Positions 26,701 through 41,400 of a stretch of DNA of 64,000 bases are shown one piece after another. Origin of the DNA: Typhlomys cinereus (lineage: Eukaryota; Chordata; Mammalia; Rodentia; Platacanthomyidae). The stretch covers positions 2,678,702 to 2,742,701 of the forward strand of contig JALPQD010000242.1 in NCBI GenBank assembly GCA_023101885.1, written 5' to 3'. Position 1 is the stretch's first letter, and each line of letters begins with the position of its first letter. A program made the position numbers and the translations under genes. Under the pieces are notes generated by a model, which saw only the letters and a list, made by a program, of their open reading frames with translations, was not told the DNA's origin and did no database searches.

Positions 26701-28956
26701 TCAGAGGGCACTGTGTGTCCCTGTGGAGGACCAAGAGTGACTCAGGGAATCATCCTGGATTGCTTTTACCTCTTTTTTGCTTCCCTCTAGGATTTCCCAG
26801 GCTCCACCCACCAGGGGGGAAATACAGGTAGCCTCCTTTTCTACCTGTGTTTTTTACATGGGACCTGGGTTCCAAACTTAAGACTTTCTGGCAAGGCAGA
26901 CTCTTAACCCCTGAGCCATCTTTCCAGCCCAGACTTTTTTTAATCCAAAGGAAACTGGCTGGGAGGATATAAAAGGTAACTTTAGGATCATTATGTCTGA
27001 GGACAAAAGTCACTTTAAGTTCCTGTGTAGTAAATAGGAGCTACCTAGAGTTCTCACGTCTTCTTGCCACTGTGGGTCACTGTGGTGCACGAATCAGTCT
27101 CAAGAGGAGAACATCCCATGGAAAGTGCTACGCAACTCTGGCTTACCAGGAGGACTCCATCTGCCTGGATTCGAGCAATCCACGTCCCTGGTGTGAGCGA
27201 GAACGGGTGGGCAAAGCCATTTCCAGAAACAGTGACAAAGGCGGGCTCCTTGCTTGGCAGGAAGGTGATGTCTTTGCTTTGAGCAGCATCTGTCAGAAAT
27301 ACAAAGAATTGCCCAAGACGTCTTTCTAGAAGCCAGAGTTAAGATTGCAGAGAACTCGGCTTTGAATATTCAGTTTACACCTTTACACCTGGGCCTGCTT
27401 AAGGTGGCCTATTGAATCAAGGATGCTCATTGCACTTATTGATGTCACTGTTCTAAGTGACATGCATGCAGCCAAGAATAATCTCAGCATTTTTGGAGGC
27501 AGGAGGGTCAGTGTTGAATCACTGGCCAGCCTGAACTGTATGAGCCATTGTCTCAAAAAATAAATTAACGACAAAAAAGTATATGTGTATATATGCATAT
27601 ATATCATATTAACAGGATGTTAGCAGTAGATGTCTATGCTTCGATTATGATTTATCAAATGTATTAAATAACCAATTAAATACACATACACATATATGTA
27701 TGTATGTGTTAAGATGGAGTCTCGCTATATATACCTGACTGTTTTAGAATTCATTATGTGAACCCTACCAGTCTCAACTTGGTAGTAATCCACTAGTTTC
27801 CCCAATGCTGGAATTACAGGCCCAAACCACACTGTCCGCCCAAATGCCTACAATCTTTAACAACGGTCTTTGCATATGCTTAATATCCACCCACTTCACC
27901 ATGAATGAACTACGCAGATCTGCTTTGCTCAGTGAAGGTATCAAGAGCCTGACATATATTTAACAAGCAAACATTGTTATATCGATTTTTTTAAATGACA
28001 ATTGATTCGAATTTAGCAGCAAAACTTACATGAGCGGAAAGCTTATAGAAAGAAATGGTCACAAGGGGCTGTGTGAACAGTGTACATCAGAACATAATCT
28101 AGATTATTTTCCAAGCATGCTCAATTTCGTGAAAAATGGAAAAACTTCTTGATCATACCTCAATTAAAAAGAGATTTAAATTGGGCATGAAGGCCATTCC
28201 CTATAATCTCAACATTCAGGACAATGAAGCAAAATTGTCATGAGTTTGAGGCCAGTCTGCGCTACATAGTAGCATCCTGTGAATTTTTTGTTTGTCTTAA
28301 AAACAATAAGAAAGAAAAGAGGCCTGAAATTTTACCTACCTGCCTTTGCCCAGGATGGATAGACAGTAATACGGCCAGACACTGCTTCAGTCCCAGGATT
28401 GACGAATCTCAGAATAACGTGAAATGAGTTGAGATTTGACTTCCTCACATTCAACATTATCTTTATTTCATTCTGAAAAGTATATATATAAACCCAAGAG
28501 TGATGGAATACAGAAGAAAAAGCTGTTTTGAAAAGAAACACTAGTGAACCAGTAAGTATGTTCAGGTTTCCCTGTCAGACCCCTAGTGTGCACACAGGCA
28601 CACAAAACAGAGTCCGCTGTACAAGTACCAAGCGTATGGAAATAGGCTGGGCTCACGAAGAATCAAAGCCATTTACATTTCCAGTGAAAAAGTATTCCCT
28701 CAGCAACCAAGTTCCTCTCTTTGTCTGCCTGCCTGTCTGTCTATCTATCTGTCTATGTATGTATCTATGTATGTATGTATGTATCTATGTATGCATGCAT
28801 CTATCTATCATCTATCAATCTGTCTATCAATCTGTCTATCTATCAATCTGTCTATCAATCTGTCTATCAATCTGTCTGTCTATCTGTCTGTCTATCTGTC
28901 TGTCTATCTGTCTGTCTATCTGTCTGTCTATCTGTGTCTGTCTATCTGTCTATCTG

Positions 28957-29008
<52 letters not shown>

Positions 29009-29104
29009 ATCTATCTTGTAGCCAGGCAGACAGAACACAGTATGAGATGGCTAGTCTAAAAAAGCCATGATAACGGGGGCAACTACCATTCTGAGAAAAA
29101 GAAG

Positions 29105-29180
<76 letters not shown>

Positions 29181-32100
29181 ATCCAGATGGCCTCAGACTG
29201 TAATGGTGATGAGCCATGGGCAAGGATCCTGAACATATTCGGGCAAACCTTCCACTTTGTTTCTGAGCAGGGTCCCTCTTGTTATTCCTGCTGCTGTGCT
29301 GCATACGTGGCCATCTATTCTACCCGCTGAGCCATCTCGCCAGTCCTCAGAAATGATTGTGGGTCTATCAGTTATTGTTTTGAGTGGTAACTATCTGTGA
29401 GGAGGCCTTGGGTACTGTGATAGTTAATCCTGGGTGTCAACTTGACCACACCTGAAGAGATTATCCAGATCAATACATTACAATATATGACCAGCCTAGC
29501 TCCCATTGGAACCTTCACAGATCCCACTGGAACCCCCCAGGAGCAGACCAGATAAAAGGAACCATAGAACAGGAGACTGAGAAGAAGAGAGACTCCAGTC
29601 TCGCAGCTCTCAGCCTCTCTGACTTAGCCTGATTCCAGCTTCAGCCAGCCGTGCCGTCCCCACAGTGAAAGATTTTATCTTCCCTCTGGAATCCTAAGGT
29701 GAATAAATTTCCTTTTCTCCTTTAAGTTATTTGACTTTGAGTGTTCTCTCACAGCAGTGGTTAACAGTAACCACTACGGGCATCCACATCCCATATGACT
29801 CGATGTAGCCACTATCATTTTCTCTAGCAAAGTAGTATCAGGGAACTAAAGTGTACCATCTAGTTGCAGGCACCAACTTAAAGACCCAGCTCACGGTGGG
29901 TGGGACCAATTCCCTGGGCAGGTAGATAGAATTGAGAGTGGGTAGAAATTGACATACAGGGAGACTGGCAAACTAGTAAGATAGATAGTTACATCCCTTT
30001 CTCAGCTCCTTCTATGACTATGGCGTGGCCAGTTCTCTCAGCTGCAGACGTTGTATGAGCTCTCCAGTACCATGCTGATGACTGGAAACACAGAATCAGA
30101 AGCTGGACTAAAACCCAGGGTTCCCATAAGCTGTTTCTGTCCTGTATTTATCAGCAATGCGAGGATGAGACCAACGCATAAAGAACCAAACTGATGTGTT
30201 CGGGAAGAAAGGGGAAGGTGTGAAGTGTCTCACGGTCCTTCCGGAAAGGCAGTTTATCTGGGGGAAATGTGTTCAGGCACAAACATTACTAGGACTGACG
30301 AGACTCCAGGAGAAGGAAGAAGCGCCCCAGTTTCTTTGTAGACTGTTGGCTACAAAGTAACTCTCTTATTCTGAGTTTCTTAGAAGCAGCTTGAAGAGTG
30401 TAACTTTGAAGAGAAATTCTAAGGACAAAAACCACTCAATGACAGAATTTTCTGTTATTATAATCACTGCACACATTCTAAAGGTAAACAATGCATATAC
30501 ATTTCCTTACTGTATGTAATGCGAAGCCAAGACACATGGATGTGGCAGAGACGGATGGAAGAGAAAAACATGATAAAGAAAAGCTAGGTCACACTAAAGC
30601 TCATCATGTACTTTATTTAAAAAGCACCAGTCAAGAAAATAGTAACATTAGGGGCCAGTGAGATAGTTCAGCAGGTAAGGTGTCTGTCTGCTTACAAAAA
30701 TCTGGCAGATTCCCAGAAATCCACATGGTGAAGAGAGAGAATAAAACCCTAAATTTATCCTTTGACTTCTACATCCATACATTAGGTATGCATGCCTCCC
30801 CCCCTAAAAAAATTAATAATACTAAGCAGGATGCAGTTGTCTGTCATCATAGTGGCTGGGAAGTAGAGTTAGGAGGGCCCAGAGTTTGAGACCAGTCTGG
30901 GCTGCACAGGGAGGGAGGGAGGGAGGGAGGGAGGGAGGGAGGGAGGGAGGGAGGAGGGAGAGAGAGGGAAGAGAGGAAGGAAGGAAGGAAGGAAGGAAGG
31001 AAGGAAGGAAGGAAGGAAGGAAGGAAGGAAGGAAGGAAGGAAGGAAGGAAGGAAGGAAGGAAGGAAGGAAGGAAGGAAGGAAGGAAGGAAGGAAGGAAGG
31101 AAGGAAGGAAGGCTGGCTTTATTAGAATTGTTCAAGTCAATTCCTTTTTATTTTCCACAAAAATATCCCCTGCTAGCTTCTCCTTCCAGAATGCTGGGAA
31201 GAGAGGTGTAAGAAAAAATATATATCCCTAATGTTCTAATATAACCTAAGGCCATTTAAGAAATCTCCTCCTTTCTGTAAAAAGTCCCCACAGACAAACG
31301 TCTTTCTTTAATTTCTTCTTGGTCTGATTTTGTGACCAAGTTAAAGTACCAATGAGCTGTGGGATCCACACACATGCTTACAAGTGAAAATCCAACCCAT
31401 ATTCTAAGCCCCAAGCCTAACCTCTACCCCAAGAATCCTGCAACAGGTCTGGTTGACATTTAGCTTTGAGGGCCTCCAGAAGTGCTGTGGGGTGTACTCT
31501 TGCTTTGGAGGGATACCTGTACGGTGGTCATGGAGACGTATCCCCTCCAGCTGAACTCAGGAAACACCACGGGATCGAATTCAAACCGAAGGTCTCTCTC
31601 ATCGAGTGTGGTACCATCTTCAGCTTCATACTTCATGTGATGCAAATCCGGGAAATAGTAGCCGTTCTCAGGCCTTTTATAAATAACGAGTAAATGTGGA
31701 CATGAGACATTAGGCTCATTGATCATCTAACATCCTTCTCTCCTAATAGGTCCTGCTGAAGAACTCCAGCAAGCTGACCGAGTCATTCAGTAAGAACAAA
31801 TGAAACTGGTTTCCCATTCTTTCCCTGAATTATTGCTTTTATTCACAGAAACATGCACACAAACCACACTGAACACTTACTTATCCCAAGGACTAAGATG
31901 AGAAAGTCACCTAGCACGACCCATATGATTATTAAATGCATTTTATATAACATGTCCTAGAAATTTAGAAAACTTGAACAGATTGTTTACTATGCATTCA
32001 TTCACTCACTCACTCACTCTCATTCATTCATTCACACATTCACATTCACTTATTTTGTAAATATTACTATGTGTCAGGCATTGTTATTAAGCACTGTAGA

Positions 32101-32398
32101 GATAAAACTTCGTATGTTAACTTTGCAGGTGAAGATGTTCCTGTAATATGTTTTTGAATCATTACAGTGACTTTCCTATGAAACTATAGGCCAACAATCA
32201 GATTCCTCCCACTAATCTAATTCTGACATTTCAAAGAGGGTCAAAAATATTCCAACAGAAGCCAATGACATGACTCAGCAGATGCGCAAATCCCCAGAGT
32301 CCATCCACATGGTGGAAGGACCAACTTCTAAATTCTGAAGGTTGTCTGTCCTCTGACCACTTCCAAAGTTTTCCTTTGACTTTCACAGCTGTGCTGGG

Positions 32399-32451
<53 letters not shown>

Positions 32452-35400
32452 TCTCTCTCCTTCCTTCCAGGTAAATAAACAAATAATCAAATATTTTAAA
32501 AACATTCCAAAGCTAGGTGGCCTTCACAGTCAAACTGCTTGAAGTTCTTCAGAATGACACATTTGACATTCTGGTCACAAGCTAACAGCACCTACAGCTA
32601 TGATGTCATAAAGATCAGTCAGTCAATGATCATGCTCCAGGTGGAGGGTAGCAGAGGGAGACATCTACTGTCATCCTCTGACTGCTGTATGTGCACCTCC
32701 AAACATACACATACATGCATATACATAACGTGCACACACACACACATATACACATGCACGCACGCACACAAATAGAATAATAAAACAAAAATTAAAGAAA
32801 AGAGGGCATGCTCATATGCTACCAGAGAATTAGGAATGTTTGCATTTCTGTAGGAAATTTGCAAAAGTCCTTAAGACTATTCTGCCCCCAGTAATTCCAC
32901 ATCCAGGAATCTATTCTAAAAGCTGATTTTATATATTACAAAAATATTAGCAGAATAATGTTTAAACAGTGGCACAGAGAAAAGAAGACCAATGTACCAA
33001 AGATGCAAAATAAAGAAATTATGAAACAGTATGCAATCATTTGTAATTTTGAAAACTTTTTAATGCTTTGAGAAATATTTTTGCTATAGTGTGTGAGGAA
33101 GAAATTGATATAAATTATATGGAAATGCCAAATCTTATTTATATGTAAAAATCTAGAAAATAGGCCAAACCTATTAAAAGGGGTTTTCAATGGAGATAAT
33201 TATGTCCCCCTGGGTTTTGACTCTTTGCATTGTTGTATTGCCAAGTGCACTTTCTCTTCCACTGATGTAAGCAGTTTTCTCTCCCTCTATGAGGTTCGAT
33301 AATCTGCAGGAAAGCAAACCCACAGAAGTGCCATTCCTAATACGTCTTCTCCCACAAGCCCCTGCCATGGGTTATTCTACAAAGACTGAGGAAGAGCACA
33401 GTGGTATGGCCCTGACTAAGGCAGGACTCATAACAGGTTAAAATGCGGAGAATAAGTGACTGTTGAACACCCAGCTCTAAATGGGCGTCTCTGCCGACCC
33501 TCTCTCCCAAGGCACAGGGAACACTGGAAGAATATAATAAAACACGTGAAGAGACATCATGCTTCATACTTCCAGCCTTTCCTCCTGGACCAGTCTCCAT
33601 TTTGCTTTCTTGTTCTTAGCATACATTTCTATTTGCCTCTGCTTGAAATGCTTTTATCTCATGCCCCCTGTTCTAGCTCACCCTATTCCTCCGATCCTCA
33701 CCCATGGTCCAAAGGAGAACCAGGACTTGCATCCCACTGGACCAGCGTCCGAGGTGTGAAGAGGCCGCCCGTTACCTCCCTGTCAGGATCGAGCTGGTCT
33801 CGGCTAGACACCCGCACACTGTGGCTTGTGTGCAGGACTCTTGGCTGGCACACCTGGCTTCTTCCACTTGTCCCCTCTGAACCCCAGAACTTCAGGTGCC
33901 CCCTAGTTTATGCAACATAACAAATCTCTATGGCATATTTATCTCCCTTCTAACGAACTCATGGGTGAATATCCAGATTTCATTCAGATTATGCTACTCG
34001 GCTCCGTTCGCCACTTATCTTCTCTCTTCCTCAGAACCGAGGCCCAACAGGAAGGCCTAAGATGGCCTTCTGCAGCATGAACATGCAAGGAAACTTCCAG
34101 AAGACTCACCGCTGGCAGACCTTCCCCACAATGTGCTCTCGGCACTGGCACGCTCCGGAAGGCCCGCTGCACACGGAGGTGAGGGATCCACCAACATCGC
34201 ACTGACACCCTGAAAGTCAGGAAGCAGCTGCTGTCACACATCCGTCAAACCACCCCGCCAAGTGACTCCTCCCACACACACGAAAAGAAAACCCCAATCA
34301 TCTTAATGTTATGGCATCTGCTTCTATGTCTGTCCTGTCCTATATCTGGCAAGAGCCTCCTACATGAAAACAACCTGCTCCAAAAATCCCCTCCTAAGTC
34401 AGAGATGTAAGACTGCAGGGCAGCTGGAACACCATTGGTCAATGTGAAGGAACCCGAGAGCTAAATGCAATTGAGAAATTCCACTACAGGAAGACTTTGT
34501 CAGAGATTCAGAGACGCCTGTGCGCCAACCCATAATTTCCCAGTTTAACACAACCCCCTCTCTCCAAGTATCCAGCTCCTTTGGTAATACAAAACAGAGC
34601 TTTAAAACGATCAAGTCTTGGTGTCCTGGATAACATTCAGCAGGTGCCCTCCATGCCAATTACGGATTTCACAACTGGAGACCAGCTGCGCTCTAGAGGA
34701 GGAAAGGTGGAAGGAACTCCACTCGCAGATTACGACTAGTGTCAACTGAAGACTAGGCCGAGTTCTCTGGGTTCCCCAGGCCGAGTGTCTGAGCTCCAGC
34801 CCCGACGTCTGTCTGAAGACAGAACAGGATTCTGCCCATCTCCATCCTTTTGCACTTGGCACTGCTTGGGCCCTCCGAGGGCGCTTACCTCGGCAGCCAA
34901 AGTAGTTGCTCTTCTCCAAAGCGAAATACCCGTCCTCGCAGGTGTCGCAAGCGTCGCTGGTCACGTGGGCTTTGCAGCTACAGTCACCGTCTCCCTGTAG
35001 AGCAAGGAGCCAGGTGACAAATTTTGAGACACAGAATTTGCTAATCTTCGAGACTGAATAGCCGGGATCTCAAAGGATGACCGTGAGCTGGATGAACGAA
35101 CAATACGCTCTTCTAGAAGGTCCCCACCACCAGCCTTCTGCGGGGAGGGTGGGCGCCCAGGTTACCTGTCCGCACTCTCCGATTCCGCTCACGGTGCCCG
35201 CTTCATGGCACTGACATTCTGTGGAGGTGAGAGATTGTCCTTGAGCCAGTTCACTGGCGCTGGGGGCGTGCCAGTTTTGTCACCCCACTTTCCTGCCACC
35301 TGCCCCTACTTGGGGCCTAAAATTAAGTTGCTTTCTGAGGTGAGCAGCATAGGCCAATCAATACCAACCATCTAGAGCAATGGTTAGCTTATGCCCACTG

Positions 35401-38400
35401 CAACACAGACATTGCAACATGGTGCATTTTGAAAGGCTTCCAGTGACGACGTCATTACTGATGGGCCCTTATGAAAACACACTCTGTCTTAAAGACAGTC
35501 ACTTCATTTAGCACCTCTGATTCAGTGTTTTAAACTTGGCATCCTAGCTTTAATAACAGCAAGATGCTTCCCCGTTTTGAAGTCATGTCTGTTTTATCAT
35601 TCATGTTTACAATTAAAATAAAATCAAACCAGAAAGAGTGGATTATTAAAACAAGGAGGAAAGGGGTTTATTTTTCTTTTTTCTTTTTATTAAATAGCTG
35701 CTTTGACAAGGAACAAAACATATACAGAAACAGCATGCAAATCCCTGAGATTTTGAAAATGGCAGAACTTGTGCTGAAAACAGAGGTAGGAGACATCAGA
35801 ACTTTATAGAAAATGGTGGACAAACCAAGGTGGTCGCACGAATAGTTCTTGTGTGAGTTTAGTCACTGAGGAAGAGAAAAAAGACATCACAATATAAAGG
35901 TAAATGGTATGTAAGGCAGGTTACCTGAGCATCCTTGGGGGTTTTCTTTGGCCAGATTCCAATATAAAGGTTTGCAGATGCTACAAGTAGGACTTTCCAC
36001 ATGAAGCTTGCATTGGCAATAACCCTTTCAATGGAAAACCAGACTAACGTTGGCATCTTGAAATGAAGACCTGTTTTCAACCCTTTGTTTTGCTCAAAGG
36101 CTTATCGGCTAAATAAATTTTGGTCATGAAAGCAAATTAAAGGGATGAAAAGTACTGCTCTACTTTTAAGAGGTTTTTTTTTTTTTTCTTTTTTACCTTT
36201 TTTATATTCATTTACTCTTTTTACATAATTCACATGTTTGGTCACAAAGCGTTTGGAAAATACGAAGAAGGATAAGTCTGAAGTTCTTAGTGAAAATATT
36301 GTCAATGCCAGTGAGGATCTTAGAAGAGATAATTACATGCAGTGGAAACCTTGGGGGCTAGGACTGGATGGGTAAAGGAGAATGTCCCTATCAGTGGGAT
36401 AGCCGGAGGAGGGGTCACTGGTATGCCACAGAGGCCTGAACCCCCACTAGGGTAGACAGGCAGGAGGGTGGGAGAGAATGGGATGGGTTGGTGAAAGATG
36501 GGAGGGGGAAAGAGAAGGAGAAAGGCGGAGAAAAATACTTGATATGCTTGTAAAACTAAGGGAAAAAATTAAAAATTAAATAATAAAAGAAATTATCAAT
36601 GGCTGGAGAGATGGTTCAGTGGATAAAGTACTTGCCTTATAAGTATAAGAACCTGAGTTTGATTCCCAGAATTTATGTTAAAAAAAAAAAAAAAAGACAA
36701 AGACAAGTGCTTCCAATCCCAAGACAGGCGGCCAGACCCACTCGGTGAGTTCCAGGCCAGAGACGGCTTTTGTTCCAAAGAAGAAGGGGGGGAGCACCTG
36801 AGCGAAGAAAGCCAAGGTGGTCCTCTGGCCTCCATGTGCACATGTAAAAGCACACACCTGCACGGACATGTACACAGACACACACACATCAACACTCACA
36901 CATGCACGCAGACCTGTGTGAACAAGAGAAACACCATCAATGTCTGCTGACATTGTTATAGTACCCGCTACAGATTCAAATGGAACAAATCTGAACGTGT
37001 GACAGCAAAGACTGATGTCTCTGCATGAGATGCAAAGTTGGTGCCTGGATCAGTATCATCAAACCTCACGGTAAGAACAACAGGTTCTTTCCCACTCTAC
37101 ATTTAGTGCCAAGAGCCGCAGCCCAGGAAGAGAGGTAGTACCAAAAGGTCTTGGAAAATTGCTCCATGCACCCAAGTATGCACTTGAGATAATTAGAGAC
37201 TGTGTGATGATTTTGTGCATGGAGAGCTTTATTTAATGTGTCCTTGGTCACTGACAGACCAGCTTCAGAACAATCTACAGTAACTCCTGCACTCTAGGAC
37301 TCCAGGATGCAAAGTTCAAGTAAATCTTTTGCTTTTGAAAAAAAAAAATCACAAAACTGTATTTTGGAAAAAGTACTCTGACGGATTTAAGCAGTGTGGC
37401 CTTGGGTCTTTAATTTAATTTCAGGAAGTTTGACATGGCTGCAATCTTTTTGCACACATTCTCTACTTACCAAGCCGGAGTCAATGGTTCCAGCCGGGTC
37501 GCAAGCACCTATGGAATCTGTATATATTTAGAAATGTTACAAATGTTCGGATGTTTTGACATATAATTTTTAAATGTTGCTTTAAAAAATAATGCACCTA
37601 TATTTATGCATTTTGATAGACTGATGACAAAGACATATACAATTCACGCTAAAGCAAACCAACTAATATTTTGGATGTTGATCTCCAAATTACCTCTTTT
37701 ATCACTGACTAACCCTTTGCCCTGCCTATGGATAAAATTCCACTTCTAACTAACAATGATTAGGAAGATTGTGGCTTTATGAGCATCTTTAGAATTGTCC
37801 AGAAGAGGGCAATATTGTACTAGGAGATTATAAAATTATGGACACAAAAGAAGTTGCAGAATTTCTGACTTTTGTAGCCAGCTAAGAATTCAATTAGCAC
37901 AACTCCCTAAAGCTCTTCACGAAGTCAGCTAGTGTGTGTTCCTGCCTTCATCCAAAGAGGCTACAAGCCTAGAATAATCTCTGAGCACTTTGCTTTTCTC
38001 AGGTCTTACACAGGTGTCAGTCCTGAAAATGGGATGGACAGGTCTGGCTTTCAGGTTATGAAATGAATTCGTAATGGGATCATGTTTTCTTATGAATTCC
38101 TCCTTAGCCTTTTGTTTCGTTTCCTCTTGTGTCTATTTGCTTCATTTTCTCCATAATGTCTCCTCCCTTCCCTCTCTCTGTTACTCCTTTAGTCCCAAGT
38201 TGTGTTTTTGTCTAGCAGTCAAACTTCTTGCTCTTGTAGTTTTCCATCATGGCCACGCCCAGTCCTAGACTCCTCTTAAGCATTACCGTCCAGGCCTGGG
38301 ACAGATACAGCTCGTCCACATTCTCTGTGGCACTTGAGATTCTGTTGCACAAGTTGATGCAGACCCATGATGGTCAGGGGTTGGGGGGAGGGACTGGCCT

Positions 38401-41400
38401 TCCAACAAGAGGCCAGTCCCTGTCACTGTTACCTGAAGTTTCTACTTGCAAGGAATCCTGGACTGGAGAACTCATCAGGCAGGTTCTAGGGTTTGCCCTT
38501 CTGTCCTGTCCTGGATGGCTCTGAACATTCATCTCCTCGTGTTACCAGGACAGGGAGGTTTTCTCCAGAAACCGCAATCTCCGGATGGAAAACCTCAGTC
38601 AGTCTCCCATGAAACCTTTCGCCATAGAACAGGAAGCCTTGGCATCACGTGGCAGTAGCTACTGGCTGCCCTGGAGTTGCCCACTCTAGAGAGCTTGGAG
38701 AAATGGCAGGTCTTTGCCACTGAGAAAGATGGGGAGAAGGGCAGGAACACAGCATGAGCCCCCCTCAGCAGGGGCAAGGGCTCTGAAGGCGCTGAGGCGA
38801 GAAGGCGCGATCCTTCAATCAACGAATGCCAGGCTGAGCTCTAAGCCATCACTTTCGCCACGCTGCTCACAGAGAAGGGTCGGGTGAACCAAGAAGCCTG
38901 GATTTATGGTATATACAAATTTAAATAGTTTCTCAAGAAACAAATCGTGTTTCTGGAATCCTTTGAGGCTATGAATGTCACAAACATGCTTTCAATGGAT
39001 TTGAACTGGGACAGGGTGGGTCACATATGGAGGGGTGCGGGGAGGGGTTCTGCAGGTGGCAGGCAGCCCTAGGAGGCTGATGGACCCACTCAGACAGATG
39101 TCATTGCCCCAGTGGGGGTCCTTACCTTGGCAGTCGGGAAAGTCAGAGGCTCCGGAGAGACACCTGTCGCACTGCCTTCCTGTTACCCCGGGCAGGCATT
39201 CACACTGGCCCGTCACTGGGTGACAAGGGGTCGGGTAGGATCCAAGGGCTGAACACTGGCAGGCTGGGCGAGGACAATTCAGTCAGACTCAGGGTACAGA
39301 GTACAGGAGAGGACCAACACTGGACTCCTGGGTAAAGCCAGGAAGACCCCAATGAAAGTTCTAGAATCGCCTCTTTAGAAGCCCAGAACCCGAAATTCCT
39401 GGTCAGCTGATCTAAGTAAGTCCCCTCTTCCTCAAATGGGACTGACACGACCATCATCCTTGGTGAACTCATGAGGACTGGATCATAGTGGAAAGAAACG
39501 GAACGATGCCCAATGACAGAGCACACTCGATGAAGGCTAGTTGTAGTTGCTGTGGCTAAGCAAGTACTCAGCAGGCGTGGCTGGTGGTGGGTGAGGGCGT
39601 GGAGGGGGTTTCTTGCACAGTAATGGTGCTTCTAAGGGTTGGAAAGAAAAGGAAGCAGGACGGGGCCATGAGTCACTGGAGAGAGAATTCCAACTCCACA
39701 TCCTATTGGGCTCTCGGCCAAACCATTTCAGTCCTACTCAGTCCATACAGTGTCCTTCCTCTTCATATTCATTTTCCTCAAATTCTACTGGAGTTCTATG
39801 GTCCCCGGGAAAGTTCCACGGGCTGGGTGGGGAATGGGTGGGAAAAGGCATCCCAGAATCCTTTGCCCCACCCAGACAACTCTGCCTAAGAAAAGAAACA
39901 GGAACAGGAGGAGAAGAGAAGCTGTTCGCCCACACCCCTCTCAGCCGGCTTCCCACTGGGTCAGGTCGCCATGTCTCTGAGAGGCTGCAATTGGCTCAGC
40001 TGTCACTCCTGTTTGCGTGGCAAGGACCCTGCTCCTGGGGGGAGAGTAATGGTGGGAGTGAGGGGACCAGCCTGGCTAAGTTCTTCAGACCAGGGTCTCC
40101 ATCTTCTGGAAGGAACTGGAGATAAAGTTTGATTGAATCCTTCCGCTACATGGTGTTCAGACGCTAAAGGCATTCTCAAAGTCACTCACTGAATCTGTGA
40201 AGCAAAGAATCTCTGCAGTCAGGTATGTTTGGATCCAAATCCCAGTTTGTGCCACTTAATGTTTCTGTGATCACAAGTAAGCGACTAAGCCCATGCCTCA
40301 GTTTACCTTCTGTAGACTGCAGGTCATTGGACATTTACCTGCATGAGGTATGGACAGCACTGAGTAGGAGGGGTATGGGGGGGTGGCTTTCTTTGCTCTT
40401 ATTAACACGATTAGTATAACAGCCATTTCCTTCCATTCTTGGGGAGCTGTTCCTTTTACTATTCTGCACTGAGCTAATGAGAGCCAGCAAATTAGTGTAT
40501 TTGACTGCCAAATGTACATTCAACAGAGAGAGAGAGAGAGAGAGAACACAGCTTCATTTGCAAGGCCATGAAAATTCCACATTAGTTGGGACCTTGGAAG
40601 AGATCCACAGATAAAGTTTTCACCCCAATGTCATGTTTATAGGTAGCCTCAGAATCTGAAAAGCCCCACGTGACCAAGCCTTGGAACACAGAGCCCGAGG
40701 GGTGGGAGATGAGACCATGCTTGCTCTTTCCATTCTCGGGTGGATGTGGCCCAGCCCACGTGGAGACTAATGATGAAAGGTCCTTTTATTCCAGCATGAA
40801 TGATATGGAATGATAGTTTTTCCTAGTTGTCATTATAATTAGAAAACAAATACTCACTGGTGCGGGGGTGCGGCAAGGGGGGTGGTGGTGCAGAGCTAGT
40901 TTTCTCATTTCCAAATCACCAATAAGCTAGTGGCTTGTCCAGAGGGGCACAATGAGCAACAGAACTAACAAACCTATCACCATCTCTCACTCCTATTTTA
41001 TACCCACGCATCTAACAGACACTGATTGGACTCCTGTTGTATTTGAGGGCAGCGTGGTGTAGAGGAAGATAAGAATGTATATATTCCTGCTCTCAAAGAG
41101 CTAAAAACTAAGAAGGGGAGCTGGGGAACCACTACCAGAGTTTGAAGCATCCTCTCCTACAAGACACTACACATGAGATATGAGTCTAGTACATTCCACC
41201 AGCCATTGAAAGCATCAGGCAAGATCCCCCACTACAGTCTCCATCAGTGCTCTTTCCTAGCCCTGGGGCCTCACCAAGCCTGTGTGTGGAAATTAAATGC
41301 TATCTAGTGCCGGGATTCTGGAGCAACATCCTTGGCCTCTGCAGTGGTTATTTTTGTGAGTCAGCTGGGCTCGATTGTGGCACCCAGATGCTTGGTCAAT

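Larger units (their letters stand above)
24660..27146 (-). other. Lama3: Lama3 intron with two SINEs and simple repeats
   Basis: 2.5 kb. Includes an A30 run (25088-25117), SINEs at 25675 and 26654, and CT runs. Confidence 0.85.
27290..28339 (-). other. Lama3: Lama3 intron with three B1-like SINE copies
   Basis: 1.05 kb; B1-like copies at 27470, 27700 and 28180. Confidence 0.8.
28473..31516 (-). other. Lama3: Lama3 intron dominated by simple repeats
   Basis: 3.0 kb: tetranucleotide, GA and GGAA arrays plus interspersed repeats, listed separately. 30130-30650 and 31115-31515 show nothing. Confidence 0.85.
31674..34109 (-). other. Lama3: Lama3 intron with SINE remnants
   Basis: 2.4 kb. A CATT/CACT run lies near 31996-32050, an old SINE at 32262 and a CA-rich tail near 32690-32770. 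32800-34109 is AT-rich without a named feature. Confidence 0.8.
36025..37470 (-). other. Lama3: Lama3 intron with L1 3' end and composite SINE
   Basis: 1.45 kb; L1 piece 36325-36600 is directly followed by a SINE 36600-36945. Confidence 0.85.

Noticed and set aside
28724..29016. Possible CRISPR-like repeat array
   Set aside because: Pure tetranucleotide repeat with no unique spacers, in a mammalian intron.
28528..29070. 180-codon frame of Ser-Ile-Tyr-Leu-Cys repeats
   Set aside because: Translation of the CTGT/CTAT microsatellite; no coding signal.
30869..31135. Leu-Pro-Ser-Phe and Lys-Glu-Gly-Arg repeat frames
   Set aside because: Translation of the GGAA array on either strand.
33456..33920. 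154-codon plus-strand frame
   Set aside because: No recognisable domain, wrong strand for Lama3 and no splice support.
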